From Ruminococcus sp. (GTDB lineage Bacteria > Bacillota_A > Clostridia > Oscillospirales > Ruminococcaceae): a stretch of DNA of 64,000 nt. This document shows, one piece after another, positions 17,530 through 26,164 of the stretch. The notes under the pieces were generated by a model. That model ran no database searches. It was not told the origin of the DNA and saw only the letters and a list, made by a program, of their open reading frames with translations. Positions within the stretch are counted from its first letter, which is position 1, and every line of letters starts with the position of its first letter. The stretch is from contig JAFXRZ010000006.1 of assembly GCA_017536105.1 (NCBI GenBank), positions 310,001 to 374,000 of the forward strand. Reading direction: 5' to 3'. Both the position numbers and the translations under genes were made by a program.

Positions 17530-18612
17530 ATGAAGAAGTTTAAAGTCGGCATCATCGGTGCAACGGGTATGGTGGGTCAGAGATTTTCCCTGATCCTTGA
17601 CAAGCATCCGTGGTTTGAGGTAGTATGCCTCGCTGCGTCCTCAAGGAGCGCAGGCAAGACCTACGCCGAGGCAGCAGGTTCCAAGTGGAAGCTTCAGGAT
17701 CCGATGCCGGAGTCTATGAAGGATATGATGATCCTCAACGCTGAGGAAGATGTTGAGAAGATCGCCGGTATGGTCGATTTCTGCTTCTGCGCAGTTGATA
17801 TGAAGAAGGACGAGATAAGAGCTCTTGAAGAGAAATACGCTAAGGCTGAGTGCCCTATCGTTTCCAACAACTCTGCTCACCGCTTCACGCCGGATGTTCC
17901 TATGGTGATCCCGGAAATCAATCCCGAGCACATCGAGATCATCGCTGCACAGAGAAAGCGTCTCGGCACGAAGAAGGGCTTTATCGCTGTTAAGTCCAAC
18001 TGCTCGCTGCAGAGCTATGTTCCGGCTCTTGCACCGCTGATGGATAAGTACAAGGTAACGAAGGCGCTTGTTTGTACGTACCAGGCAATTTCCGGTGCAG
18101 GAAGGACCTTTGAAACGATGCCCGAGATAATCGACAACGTTATCCCCTACATCGGCGGAGAAGAGGAAAAGAGCGAGAAGGAGCCTCTGAAGATCTGGGG
18201 TCACATCGAGGGTGACGAGATCGCACTTGCAACGGAGCCTTCTATCACTGCACAGTGCCTGAGAGTTCCCGTTTCCGACGGACACACGGCTGCTGTATTC
18301 GTAAGCTTCGAGAACAAGCCCTCCAAGGAAGAGATGCTTGAGATATGGAAGAACTTCAAGGGTGTTCCCCAGGAGCTCGAGCTGCCCTCTGCTCCCAAGC
18401 AGTTCCTCAATTACTTCACCGAGGACAACAGACCTCAGGCCAAGCTTGACAGAATGATCGAAGGCGGCATGGCTGTTTCTATCGGCAGACTGCGCGAAGA
18501 CACGCAGTATGATTACAAATTCGTATGCCTCTCTCACAACACGCTGAGAGGTGCCGCAGGCGGTGCTGTACTTCTTGCAGAGCTGCTTGCCGCTAAGGGC
18601 TATTTTGACTGA
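17530..18612 (+). CDS. asd: Aspartate-semialdehyde dehydrogenase (archaeal/fungal type)
   Basis: Reduces aspartyl phosphate to aspartate semialdehyde with NADPH, the branch point to lysine/DAP, threonine and methionine. 360 residues from ATG 17530, with AAGGAG 9 bp upstream. Features: GIIGATGMVGQRF nucleotide-binding loop, VKSNCSLQSY with the catalytic Cys, and the late DGHTAAVFVSF containing the catalytic His. The sequence follows the longer archaeal/fungal-type subfamily rather than the E. coli type. First gene behind the lysine riboswitch. Confidence 0.95.
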   Translation: MKKFKVGIIGATGMVGQRFSLILDKHPWFEVVCLAASSRSAGKTYAEAAGSKWKLQDPMPESMKDMMILNAEEDVEKIAGMVDFCFCAVDMKKDEIRALEEKYAKAECPIVSNNSAHRFTPDVPMVIPEINPEHIEIIAAQRKRLGTKKGFIAVKSNCSLQSYVPALAPLMDKYKVTKALVCTYQAISGAGRTFETMPEIIDNVIPYIGGEEEKSEKEPLKIWGHIEGDEIALATEPSITAQCLRVPVSDGHTAAVFVSFENKPSKEEMLEIWKNFKGVPQELELPSAPKQFLNYFTEDNRPQAKLDRMIEGGMAVSIGRLREDTQYDYKFVCLSHNTLRGAAGGAVLLAELLAAKGYFD

Positions 18613-18652
18613 ACGAACAGGGTTTCAGACTAAAATGAAAGGAGAGATCGCA

Positions 18653-19543
18653 ATGAAGAATACGATCTTTACAGGCGCAGGCGTAGCTATCGTCACTCCT
18701 ATGAACGATGACGGCTCTATCAATTACGAAGAGCTGGGACGCCTGATAGATTTTAACATTGAGAACGGCACAGACGCGATAATCATTTGCGGCACTACCG
18801 GCGAAAGCTCCACCATGAGCGACGAGGAGCACATCGAGTGCATCAAGTTCGCTGTGGAGAGGACAGCTAAGAGAGTTCCCGTTATCGCAGGAACAGGCTC
18901 CAATGACACGAACTATGCTATCCACCTCTCTCAGGAAGCTGAGAAGCTGGGTGCTGACGCTCTGCTGCTGGTAACACCTTACTACAACAAGACCTCTCAG
19001 GACGGACTTGTTGCTCACTACACTGCTATCGCTGAATCGGTATCTCTGCCGATAATCATGTACAGCGTTCCTTCGAGGACGGGTGTGAACATCACTCCCG
19101 ACACCTGCAAGAGGCTCTCGAAGGTGGAGAACATCGTTGCTATCAAGGAAGCAAGCGGAAACATCAGCCAGATCGCACAGATCGCAGCTGTATGCGGCGA
19201 CGATCTTGATATCTACTCCGGCAACGACGACCAGATCCTGCCCATCATGGCTCTGGGTGCAAAGGGCGTTATCTCGGTACTCTCCAACGTTGCGCCCAAG
19301 GAGACCCACGAGATCGCAATGCTCTGCTATGAGAACAACTACGCAGAGGCAAGGAAGAAGATGTTTGCTGTACAGCAGCTTGCAAAGGATCTTTTCTGCG
19401 ACGTTAACCCCATTCCCGTAAAGCACGCGCTGAACGCTATGGGATTCAAGGCAGGCAAGCCCCGTATGCCGCTTATCGAGCTGGGTGACAAGAACAAGGA
19501 AAAGCTTGAAGCCACCATGAGAGAGGCCGGGCTCATCAAGTAA
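18653..19543 (+). CDS. dapA: 4-hydroxy-tetrahydrodipicolinate synthase
   Basis: Condenses aspartate semialdehyde with pyruvate, first step of the DAP/lysine branch. 296 residues, normal length. GTGVAIVTPM-type N-terminus (GAGVAIVTPMNDD), ICGTTGESSTMSDEEH, TPYYNKTSQDG with catalytic Tyr, and IKEASGN with the Schiff-base Lys. Start ATG 18653 behind AAAGGAGAG; an upstream in-frame ATG inside asd is rejected. 40 bp after asd. Confidence 0.97.
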   Translation: MKNTIFTGAGVAIVTPMNDDGSINYEELGRLIDFNIENGTDAIIICGTTGESSTMSDEEHIECIKFAVERTAKRVPVIAGTGSNDTNYAIHLSQEAEKLGADALLLVTPYYNKTSQDGLVAHYTAIAESVSLPIIMYSVPSRTGVNITPDTCKRLSKVENIVAIKEASGNISQIAQIAAVCGDDLDIYSGNDDQILPIMALGAKGVISVLSNVAPKETHEIAMLCYENNYAEARKKMFAVQQLAKDLFCDVNPIPVKHALNAMGFKAGKPRMPLIELGDKNKEKLEATMREAGLIK

Positions 19544-19557
19544 GAATAACTAAGGAT

Positions 19558-19588
19558 ACAGTGCGGATACCGCCGCACTGTATTTTTA
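19558..19588 (+). terminator. Hairpin between dapA and dapB
   Basis: ACAGTGCGG (19558-19566) pairs perfectly with CCGCACTGT (19573-19581), followed by ATTTTTAT. It may lower dapB expression relative to asd-dapA, or end the riboswitch transcript. Confidence 0.75.
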
Positions 19589-19622
19589 TAAGAGAGTAAA
19601 ATCTGAGAAAGGAATGATAAAT

Positions 19623-20378
19623 ATGACAGACGTTGTTATCTGCGGTGCCTGCGGAAAAATGGGCAGAGTGATCGCTGATATAATCTCGGGAAGAGACGAT
19701 TGCAGAGTTTCTGCCGGCATCGACAAGATCGGCGGAGAGCTTGGCTTCCCTGTATATAAGAGCTTTTCGGAGCTTGAAGAGAAGCCGGATGTTATCATAG
19801 ATTTCTCCCACCCCTCTGTTCTGGGGGAGATGCTTGACTACTGCATCACGAACGGTGTGCCGGTGGTAGTTGCGACAACAGGCTACAACGAGGAGCAGCT
19901 TGCGGCTATACGCAAGGCAGCTGAGAGCGTGCCTGTTTTCTTCACCTTCAATATGTCCCTGGGCATAAACCTGCTTGCAGAGCTTGCAAAGAAAGCTGTG
20001 GCTGTTCTCGGCGGACAGTATGATATCGAGATAATCGAGAAGCACCACAACCAGAAGATAGATGCTCCCAGCGGAACGGCTATAATGCTTGCGGAGGCTA
20101 TAAACAACGAGCTCAACAACGAGTACAAATATGTATATGACAGACATTCCGTGAGAGCCAAGAGGACAAAGACGGAGATCGGTATGCACTCCATCCGCGG
20201 AGGCACCATCGTCGGTGAGCACGAGATACTCTTTGCAGGACGTGACGAAGTTATCTCGCTGAAGCACGAGGCTCATTCAAAATCCGTATTTGCCGTGGGA
20301 GCTGTGAACGCGGCTGTTTTCCTCAGCGGAAAGCCGGCAGGCCTTTACGCCATGAGCGATATGCTGGCAGACAAATAA
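19623..20378 (+). CDS. dapB: 4-hydroxy-tetrahydrodipicolinate reductase
   Basis: NAD(P)H-dependent second enzyme of the DAP branch. 251 residues from ATG 19623 (an ATG three codons earlier is too close to the AGAAAGGA site). GACGKMGRVI is the nucleotide-binding loop; EKHHNQKIDAPSGTA holds the catalytic His and Lys; FAVGAVNAAVFL is the typical C-terminus. It lies behind a terminator-like hairpin, so it may have partly separate expression. Confidence 0.96.
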   Translation: MTDVVICGACGKMGRVIADIISGRDDCRVSAGIDKIGGELGFPVYKSFSELEEKPDVIIDFSHPSVLGEMLDYCITNGVPVVVATTGYNEEQLAAIRKAAESVPVFFTFNMSLGINLLAELAKKAVAVLGGQYDIEIIEKHHNQKIDAPSGTAIMLAEAINNELNNEYKYVYDRHSVRAKRTKTEIGMHSIRGGTIVGEHEILFAGRDEVISLKHEAHSKSVFAVGAVNAAVFLSGKPAGLYAMSDMLADK

Positions 20379-20391
20379 GCACAAAAAGCAA

Positions 20392-20432
20392 AGCCCGAAA
20401 GGTCCTCATCGAGAGCCTTCCGGGCTGTTTTT
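20392..20432. terminator. Terminator between dapB and spoVM (probably bidirectional)
   Basis: An 11-bp stem with one mismatch (AGCCCGAAAGG at 20392-20402 with 20416-20426), followed on the plus strand by GTTTTTATT, which overlaps the end of spoVM; the other flank is also T-rich when read on the minus strand. Confidence 0.75.
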
Positions 20433-20517
20433 ATTGTTCGGTTTCCTTATTTATTTTGAAGATCTTCCTCAGAACTCCGGACACGAACTTGTTTCCTCTG
20501 ACAACTACTATCTTCAT
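20431..20517 (-). CDS. spoVM: SpoVM, forespore-targeted amphipathic peptide
   Basis: A 28-residue peptide beginning MKIVVVRGNKFVSGVLRKI, encoded behind a strong AAAGGAGGG site. SpoVM (26 residues in Bacillus subtilis) is an amphipathic helix that recognises the curvature of the forespore membrane and recruits SpoIVA. The basis is size, the MK-start, the V-x-x-V-L-R-x-I amphipathic pattern, and position: as in Bacillus it lies just downstream of thiN at the end of the prpC-prkC-rsgA-thiN group. It is too short for most gene finders. Confidence 0.8.
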   Translation of the reverse strand: MKIVVVRGNKFVSGVLRKIFKINKETEQ

Positions 20518-20575
20518 TGCAGTCCCTCCTTTATCTTTTTCATACTATGCAAAAGAGGGCAAGGATGACACTTTT

Positions 20576-21196
20576 TCAGAGCTTTGATCTAATTACCAGC
20601 AATAAGCCACCGGAAAAAGAGAGCTTTGCAGAGCCGGAAATTATCTCGTTGGAGATGCCGAGGGGGAAGCTCTGTGTAAGGGTCAGGTCTGTGCAGGGGT
20701 ATTTTGTGCCAGTGAGGGAAAGCTGCTGCACTTTTTCGGAATATGAGAAGAGGGAAAGGGAGAAGCCTTCGAGGTTTTCGAGCTCGTACTCTCCGGGGGT
20801 GAGAAGCGTTATCCGGGTGTCGTCGGAGATGATCTTTCCTTCGGCGCTGTGCTCGGAAAGAAAGGCAAGAGCCTGGACAGCTGCAATGGTGTGGTCGAGC
20901 CTGCCGCCTGTTGCGCCGAAGAAATAAAAGCTGCGGCAGCCTTGCTTCAAGCCCTCTTTAACAGCGAGCATGAGGTCGGTGTCGTCTTTTTCGGGGGGGT
21001 AAGCTGCCACATTCCCCTGCTTTGGCTTTTCAGCGGAATCGAAATCCCCGATAATGAGCTGAGGCTCGACGCCCAGGCTCTCTGCAAGGAGATAGCCGCT
21101 GTCGGCTGCGATGAGAAAGCTGTCTTTCGGAGCTGAGGCGTCATATACCTGTTTTGAGACCGGCTCGCCGCCGCAGAAGACAGTACACGCTTTCAT
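20576..21196 (-). CDS. thiN: Thiamine pyrophosphokinase
   Basis: Converts thiamine to thiamine pyrophosphate. 206 residues from ATG 21196, which overlaps the rsgA stop as ATGA, with GGAG 8 bp upstream. Conserved IAADSGYLLAESLGVEPQ, IGDFDS, EKDDTDLMLA and GATGGRLDH motifs. In Bacillus rpe lies between rsgA and thiN; here the two genes abut directly. Confidence 0.93.
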   Translation of the reverse strand: MKACTVFCGGEPVSKQVYDASAPKDSFLIAADSGYLLAESLGVEPQLIIGDFDSAEKPKQGNVAAYPPEKDDTDLMLAVKEGLKQGCRSFYFFGATGGRLDHTIAAVQALAFLSEHSAEGKIISDDTRITLLTPGEYELENLEGFSLSLFSYSEKVQQLSLTGTKYPCTDLTLTQSFPLGISNEIISGSAKLSFSGGLLLVIRSKL

Positions 21197-22074
21197 TTCT
21201 TGTGCTCCCATTCTTTAAGATTTTTGGCTTCCTCGTACATAGCGATATAGCTTTCGTGTCGCGAAACAGGTATCTTTCCGCTCTTGACGGCTTCGATGAC
21301 AGCGCAGCCGTTTTCGGTGGTGTGACTGCAATCCTTGAAGCGGCACTTGCCGATATGATCCGAAAACTCGGTGAAACAATCTGCCAGCTCGTCCTTGAAA
21401 ATTATATCGTACCTGTTGGTCTCGAGGCTGGAAAAGCCCGGAGTATCGGCGACGTAGCCCCCTGTGGGCAGCTTGAAAAGCTCCACATGGCGTGTGGTAT
21501 GGCGGCCTCGTCCCAGCTTGCGGCTTATCTCGCCGGTGGCAAACTCCGTTCCGGGGAAGATATTCCCGAGGAGAGAGGACTTCCCTACTCCCGTATTGCC
21601 GGTGAAAGCGCTTATCCTGCCGGAGATAAGCTCCTTGACCTGCTCGCAGCCTTCGCCGGTGGTGTTATCCACGGACAGCGCGGTTATCCCCACGCTCCTA
21701 TAGACAGAAAGGTACTGTTCGGGGTCCTGCTTGTCGGCTTTGGTGAAGACCACTGCCGGCATGATGTGCTTATACTCGGCTATGGCGATGAACTTATCGA
21801 GGAGCAGGAAATTTGGCTTGGGCTCGCAGGTGGAGCTGACAAAGACCAGCAGCTCGAGGTTCGCAAGGGGCGGTCTTATAAGCAGAGATCGTCTCTCTTC
21901 TATCTCTTCGATGACGCCGCTGCCGTCCTTTTCCAGGGAAAATGTGACGTTGTCGCCGCAGACGGGAGAGATGTTTTTCTTCCTGAAAACGCCTCTTGCC
22001 TTACATTCATAAATGCCTTCGGAGGCCTCTACAGTGTAGATGCCTCCGATAGCTTTGATTATCATTCCACGCAT
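21193..22074 (-). CDS. rsgA: Ribosome small-subunit-dependent GTPase
   Basis: Circularly permuted GTPase that checks late maturation of the 30S subunit. 293 residues: N-terminal OB fold (GIYTVEA onward), then G-motifs in permuted order: FTKADK (G4), GNTGVGKSSLL (G1), ADTPGFSS (G3). The C-terminal zinc knuckle has the Cys-x4-Cys-x-His-x6-Cys pattern (CRFKDCSHTTENGC). The start overlaps the prkC stop (TAATG). Confidence 0.96.
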   Translation of the reverse strand: MRGMIIKAIGGIYTVEASEGIYECKARGVFRKKNISPVCGDNVTFSLEKDGSGVIEEIEERRSLLIRPPLANLELLVFVSSTCEPKPNFLLLDKFIAIAEYKHIMPAVVFTKADKQDPEQYLSVYRSVGITALSVDNTTGEGCEQVKELISGRISAFTGNTGVGKSSLLGNIFPGTEFATGEISRKLGRGRHTTRHVELFKLPTGGYVADTPGFSSLETNRYDIIFKDELADCFTEFSDHIGKCRFKDCSHTTENGCAVIEAVKSGKIPVSRHESYIAMYEEAKNLKEWEHKK

Positions 22075-24299
22075 TATTCCGGATTTTCCTCGATAGATGT
22101 GTCGTCACCGGACTGGGACTCTTCGGGAGGAGCAGCCTCGGAAGAATCTGCCGGAGGAGCTGCCTCGGAAGAATCAGGCGGAGTAGGAGCAACGGACGAA
22201 TCCTCAGGCGGTGATGTTACCGGCTTCTGAGATTCGGTGTCCTTGGGCTTCTCGGTAGTCGCCTTGGTGGTGGTAGGTGTGATGTTCAGCAGAGCCTTTG
22301 TATCAGGCGACTGAACTGTGGTTATATTGCCGTTTGAGAAGTCGATGGAATACTTAGCGTAGGTTACGGACTTCTTGGTAGCATTGTTCTGCATCTCGAT
22401 GATAACGGTCTCGATCTTCTTGCCGGAGATATCAACGGATACGTTCTCGCCTGCAACTGACTCGGCTCTGTCGATGTTCTGGGTCTTAACGACGTTGCCG
22501 CTCATGAGGACGCTTATGGTGTAAGAGCCGTTTACTCCGCTGGGCATAGGCAGAGGCAGAGTTACTGTGGAAGGATCGACCTCACCGGTGGATACGAAGA
22601 TGGTGACCTCGGTGCCTTTCTCTACGAAGGAGCCCTCAGGCCACGACTGCTCAACGACCTTGCCCTTGTCGCCTTCGCGCTTAACTTCCTCGACAACGGG
22701 AACGAGCTTGTTCTCCTTAAGGAGCTTGATAGCCTTTTCTTCGGTCTTTCCTACAACATCGGGGACCTTGACCTGAGTCTCTACCTGACCCTGGCTTACG
22801 AAGATTATTACCTGGCCGCCTGCGGCATACTTTTCGCCTGCTGCCGGCTGGGTCTTGATAACGAGTCCTTCGGGGACTGCGCCTGTTTCGTCGATCTGCT
22901 GTTTCGACATGGGCATGAATCCCGCGCTCTTCAACTCACTTATGGCGACGCTTTCGGTCTTCATAGAGAGATCGGGAACTTCGATCATTCTCGGGCCCTT
23001 GCTGACGGTGATGTCCAGGGTGAAGCCTTCCTTGACCGATCTGTTGGTTACGGACTGCTCGATTATCGTACCCTCGGGGTAGTCGTTGTTCCATTCCTCG
23101 GTAACGTTGAAGGTGAGCTTATCGCTGTATTCCTGACGTATCTTCTGGAAATTCTGTCCTACGAAATTCTGTATCGTAACGTTCGATGTACCTGTCTTTG
23201 CCAGGTCGAAATTCTTGAACAGGGAGATAACGATAGATGTAGCTGCGATGATAACGACTGCGACTGTAACGGCCAGCAGTATGGGGATTATATAGGATCT
23301 GCGCTTGCCGGTATCCTCGTCGTCGTCATCGTCGTCTTCTTCGTCGTCGTAATACTCCTCATCCTCGTCGTAATCCTCGTCGTCATCGTCGTCGCCGAGC
23401 TTTTTGAGGAGCTTCTTGTTGGAGTTTTCGGGTATCTCGGGCTCGAAGTTCTTATAACCGAACACGATGGAGGGATTTACCTTGAAGGCGCTGATATCGT
23501 TTATCATCTCCACTGCGGACTGATATCTTCTTGCAGGGGATCTCTCCATAGCGTGGAGTACGATCTCTTCGAGAGCCTCGGGGATAGAGGGCATGATCTC
23601 TCTCGGGGAAACGGCTGTATCCTGGATGTGCTTCATAGCTATGGCAACAGGGTTATCGCCGTCGAAGGGCTTTCTGCCAGTGAGCATCTCATAAAGGACT
23701 ACGCCCACGGAATAGATATCCGAACGCTCGTCGGTGTTTTCGCCTCTTGCCTGCTCGGGCGAGATATAATGTACCGAACCTATGGTCTTATCGGAGATAG
23801 TCTTGCTGTCAACTCTTGAGAACCTGGCGATACCGAAGTCCATGACCTTGATAGTGCCGTCGGGGAAGAGCATGATGTTCTGAGGCTTGATATCGCGGTG
23901 AACGATGCCCTTATCGTGGGCGTGCTGGAGAGCCTTGAGGATCTGCACCACGAACTTCAGCGCATCCTTCCATCTGAGGACGCCCTGCTGCTCCAGCAGC
24001 TCCTTAAGGGTGATACCGTCGATATACTCCATTACGATAAACTGTATCTCATCGGTGAAACCGACATCGTATATCTTTACGATGTTCGGGTGAGACAGCA
24101 CGGCGATAGCCTTGCTTTCGTTGCGGAAGCGCCTTAAAAACTCGTCGTTCTGAGAGAACTCGTTTTTAAGTATCTTTACAGCAACGACTTTGTTTTCCAT
24201 AACATCGGTCGCCTTGTAAACGTCGGCCATTCCTCCGACGCCGATAAGCTCAGTTATCTCATAGCGGCCGTCCAGCTTCTTTCCGATGTTAGAATCCAT
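22074..24299 (-). CDS. prkC: PASTA-domain Ser/Thr protein kinase
   Basis: Membrane kinase that senses peptidoglycan fragments and controls growth, germination and wall homeostasis. 741 residues. Kinase domain 12-275 with catalytic Lys42, HRDIKPQN (134-141) and DFG (154-156). A remarkable juxtamembrane stretch at about 303-329 is almost all Asp/Glu. One transmembrane helix (336-361), three PASTA repeats (about 372-434, 438-504, 510-571), an extra beta domain, and a Ser/Pro/Glu-rich C-terminal tail with repeated DSSEAAPP. Its phosphatase prpC is encoded upstream, and a likely substrate, IreB, at 7.8 kb. Confidence 0.96.
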   Translation of the reverse strand: MDSNIGKKLDGRYEITELIGVGGMADVYKATDVMENKVVAVKILKNEFSQNDEFLRRFRNESKAIAVLSHPNIVKIYDVGFTDEIQFIVMEYIDGITLKELLEQQGVLRWKDALKFVVQILKALQHAHDKGIVHRDIKPQNIMLFPDGTIKVMDFGIARFSRVDSKTISDKTIGSVHYISPEQARGENTDERSDIYSVGVVLYEMLTGRKPFDGDNPVAIAMKHIQDTAVSPREIMPSIPEALEEIVLHAMERSPARRYQSAVEMINDISAFKVNPSIVFGYKNFEPEIPENSNKKLLKKLGDDDDDEDYDEDEEYYDDEEDDDDDDEDTGKRRSYIIPILLAVTVAVVIIAATSIVISLFKNFDLAKTGTSNVTIQNFVGQNFQKIRQEYSDKLTFNVTEEWNNDYPEGTIIEQSVTNRSVKEGFTLDITVSKGPRMIEVPDLSMKTESVAISELKSAGFMPMSKQQIDETGAVPEGLVIKTQPAAGEKYAAGGQVIIFVSQGQVETQVKVPDVVGKTEEKAIKLLKENKLVPVVEEVKREGDKGKVVEQSWPEGSFVEKGTEVTIFVSTGEVDPSTVTLPLPMPSGVNGSYTISVLMSGNVVKTQNIDRAESVAGENVSVDISGKKIETVIIEMQNNATKKSVTYAKYSIDFSNGNITTVQSPDTKALLNITPTTTKATTEKPKDTESQKPVTSPPEDSSVAPTPPDSSEAAPPADSSEAAPPEESQSGDDTSIEENPE

Positions 24300-24350
24300 A
24301 ATTTCAACTCCTAAATTATTTTAAATTCCGGTTTTGTTCTACACCAATTT

Positions 24351-25079
24351 TTAATTTGCTACCAGTGCGACTGAGATATTGTCTCTTCCGCCCTGTTCGT
24401 TTGCATAATTTATCAAATCAGTTACGGCGTTATCGAGGTTCTTCCCGAAAACAAAGCCGTAAATAATTTCGTTAGAGCAATAGTTCGACAAGCCGTCCGA
24501 GCAAAGGAGAAGGGTGAAATTGCCCTCGGGCTCGAACTCGAAATAATCCACATCCACATCGGCTTCGACTCCCACAGCTCTTGTGATGACGTTTTTCATG
24601 GAGTGGGTCTTCATCTCGTCTTCCGATATCTCGCCTCTTTCAAAGAGCATACGGACGTAGGTGTGATCCACGGTGACCTGCCTGATCTTGCCCTCTGTCA
24701 TAAGGTAACATCGGCTGTCGCCGACATTGACGATATAGCATTTCTTTCCGCAGACCAGAGCGGCGACACAGGTGGTGCCCATGCCGTTCTTTTCGATATC
24801 CTCCTTGCTCTTTTCGTACACTATGGTATTCGCTGCGTGTACGGCTGTGAGCATCAGGTTTCGGATACTGTTGGGGCTTGCATCGGGTCTGAAGCCGTTT
24901 GATATCCTTTTGAATATGGTATTTACAGCCTCTTCGCTGGCGACGCCGCCCGAATTGGCTCCGCCCATGCCGTCGCAGACTATGGACAGGGAGATATTAT
25001 CCCCGATGAACCCGGACTTGACTCTGTCCTGGTTTTCGTCGCGCTTACGGCCGATATCGGTTTTTGAAGCAATAAACAA
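24351..25079 (-). CDS. prpC: PP2C-family protein phosphatase
   Basis: Metal-dependent Ser/Thr phosphatase that reverses PrkC. 242 residues if begun at TTG 25079 (FIASKTDIGRKRDENQD follows, the normal family N-terminus), with GGTGGTGAG just upstream. An ATG at 25154 would run into rlmN and add 25 atypical residues. Motifs: RDENQD, VCDGMGGANSGG, NVGDSRCYLM, LLLCSDGLSN and GGRDNISVALV supply the metal-binding Asp residues. Confidence 0.92.
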   Translation of the reverse strand: MFIASKTDIGRKRDENQDRVKSGFIGDNISLSIVCDGMGGANSGGVASEEAVNTIFKRISNGFRPDASPNSIRNLMLTAVHAANTIVYEKSKEDIEKNGMGTTCVAALVCGKKCYIVNVGDSRCYLMTEGKIRQVTVDHTYVRMLFERGEISEDEMKTHSMKNVITRAVGVEADVDVDYFEFEPEGNFTLLLCSDGLSNYCSNEIIYGFVFGKNLDNAVTDLINYANEQGGRDNISVALVAN

Positions 25080-25113
25080 GCAGCTCACCACCTTTGCTGT
25101 AGATTTTGTTAGA

Positions 25114-26097
25114 TCAGATCTCGTACTCTCTTCTGAGCTGTCCGCAGGCTGCATCTATATCTGCGCCGAGAGTTCTGCGGACTGTTGCGTTGAGCCCAAG
25201 CTGTTCGAGGTATCCTCTGAACCGCTGAGCACTTTTCCTGTTTGAAGTGAAGTTTCTTTCCTTGATCTTGTTCACGGGGATAATATTGACGTGGCAGACA
25301 AAGCCGTGAAGCAGATCAGCCAGCTTTTTAGCGTCCTCCATGGAATCGTTGTGCCCGTCTATCAGGGCATATTCAAAGGAGATACGCCTGCCCGTCTCAG
25401 CGAAATACTCCCGACAGGTCTTTATAAGCTCATCAACGCCGTATTTCTGGTTGATAGGCATTATGGCGTTTCTTGAAACATCGTCCGGCGCATGGAGAGA
25501 CACGGAAAGGGTCAGCCCCAGCTTGAGCTTTGCAAGCTCCCTGATCTTCGGGACGATGCCGCAGGTCGAGAGAGAGACATGGCGGAGGGAAAGGTTCATT
25601 CCCTTTTCGCAGCTCAGAAGCTTTAAAAAGCAGAGGACGTTATCGTAGTTATCCAGAGGCTCGCCGATGCCCATAAGCACGACTCCGCCGATCTTTCTGC
25701 CGCTGTCTTTGGCGGCTGTGTAGATCTGGCCGAGGATCTCGCTTGGCAGGAGGTCTCTTTTATAGCCTGCTATGGTCGAGGCACAGAACCTGCACCCCAT
25801 TTTGCAGCCCACCTGAGTGGAGACGCAGACGGTAGTTCCGTGCTCGTAGTCCATGACTACGGACTCGATATGATTGCCGTCCGAAAGCTCATAAAGATAT
25901 TTTAACGTATTATCGACGGCAGATTCAAGTCTTTTACAGATAAATAGTGATTTTAGACAAAACTTTTCTTTGAGCCGATTCCGCAGTTGTGCAGAAAGAT
26001 CAGTCATTTTGTCAAAACTATCCACCTGCTTGACGTGGAGCCAGGAAAAGATCTGGCCTGCGCGGAATTTTTTCTCACCCATATCCACGATGAGCAT
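25114..26097 (-). CDS. rlmN: 23S rRNA (adenine-2503-C2)/tRNA methyltransferase, radical SAM
   Basis: Methylates A2503 of 23S rRNA and A37 of some tRNAs. The radical-SAM cluster is CKMGCRFC (C-x3-C-x2-C); the methyl-carrying and resolving cysteines lie in STCGIVP and near the C-terminus (DAACGQL). From ATG 26097 the protein has 327 residues and lacks roughly the first 15-20 residues of the family. The upstream codons in the same frame (…DILSLLPEELE…, about 26160-26098) look like the genuine N-terminus but contain no ATG, GTG or TTG before an in-frame stop. See findings. Confidence 0.9.
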   Translation of the reverse strand: MLIVDMGEKKFRAGQIFSWLHVKQVDSFDKMTDLSAQLRNRLKEKFCLKSLFICKRLESAVDNTLKYLYELSDGNHIESVVMDYEHGTTVCVSTQVGCKMGCRFCASTIAGYKRDLLPSEILGQIYTAAKDSGRKIGGVVLMGIGEPLDNYDNVLCFLKLLSCEKGMNLSLRHVSLSTCGIVPKIRELAKLKLGLTLSVSLHAPDDVSRNAIMPINQKYGVDELIKTCREYFAETGRRISFEYALIDGHNDSMEDAKKLADLLHGFVCHVNIIPVNKIKERNFTSNRKSAQRFRGYLEQLGLNATVRRTLGADIDAACGQLRREYEI

Positions 26098-26164
26098 TTC
26101 AAGCTCTTCCGGGAGCAGTGAGAGAATGTCGATTTTTCCGTTGTTATCGCTGATAACCGTAAGA

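Noticed and set aside
25080..25154. Upstream ATG start for prpC
   Set aside because: Would overlap rlmN by 41 bp and add residues not found in the family.
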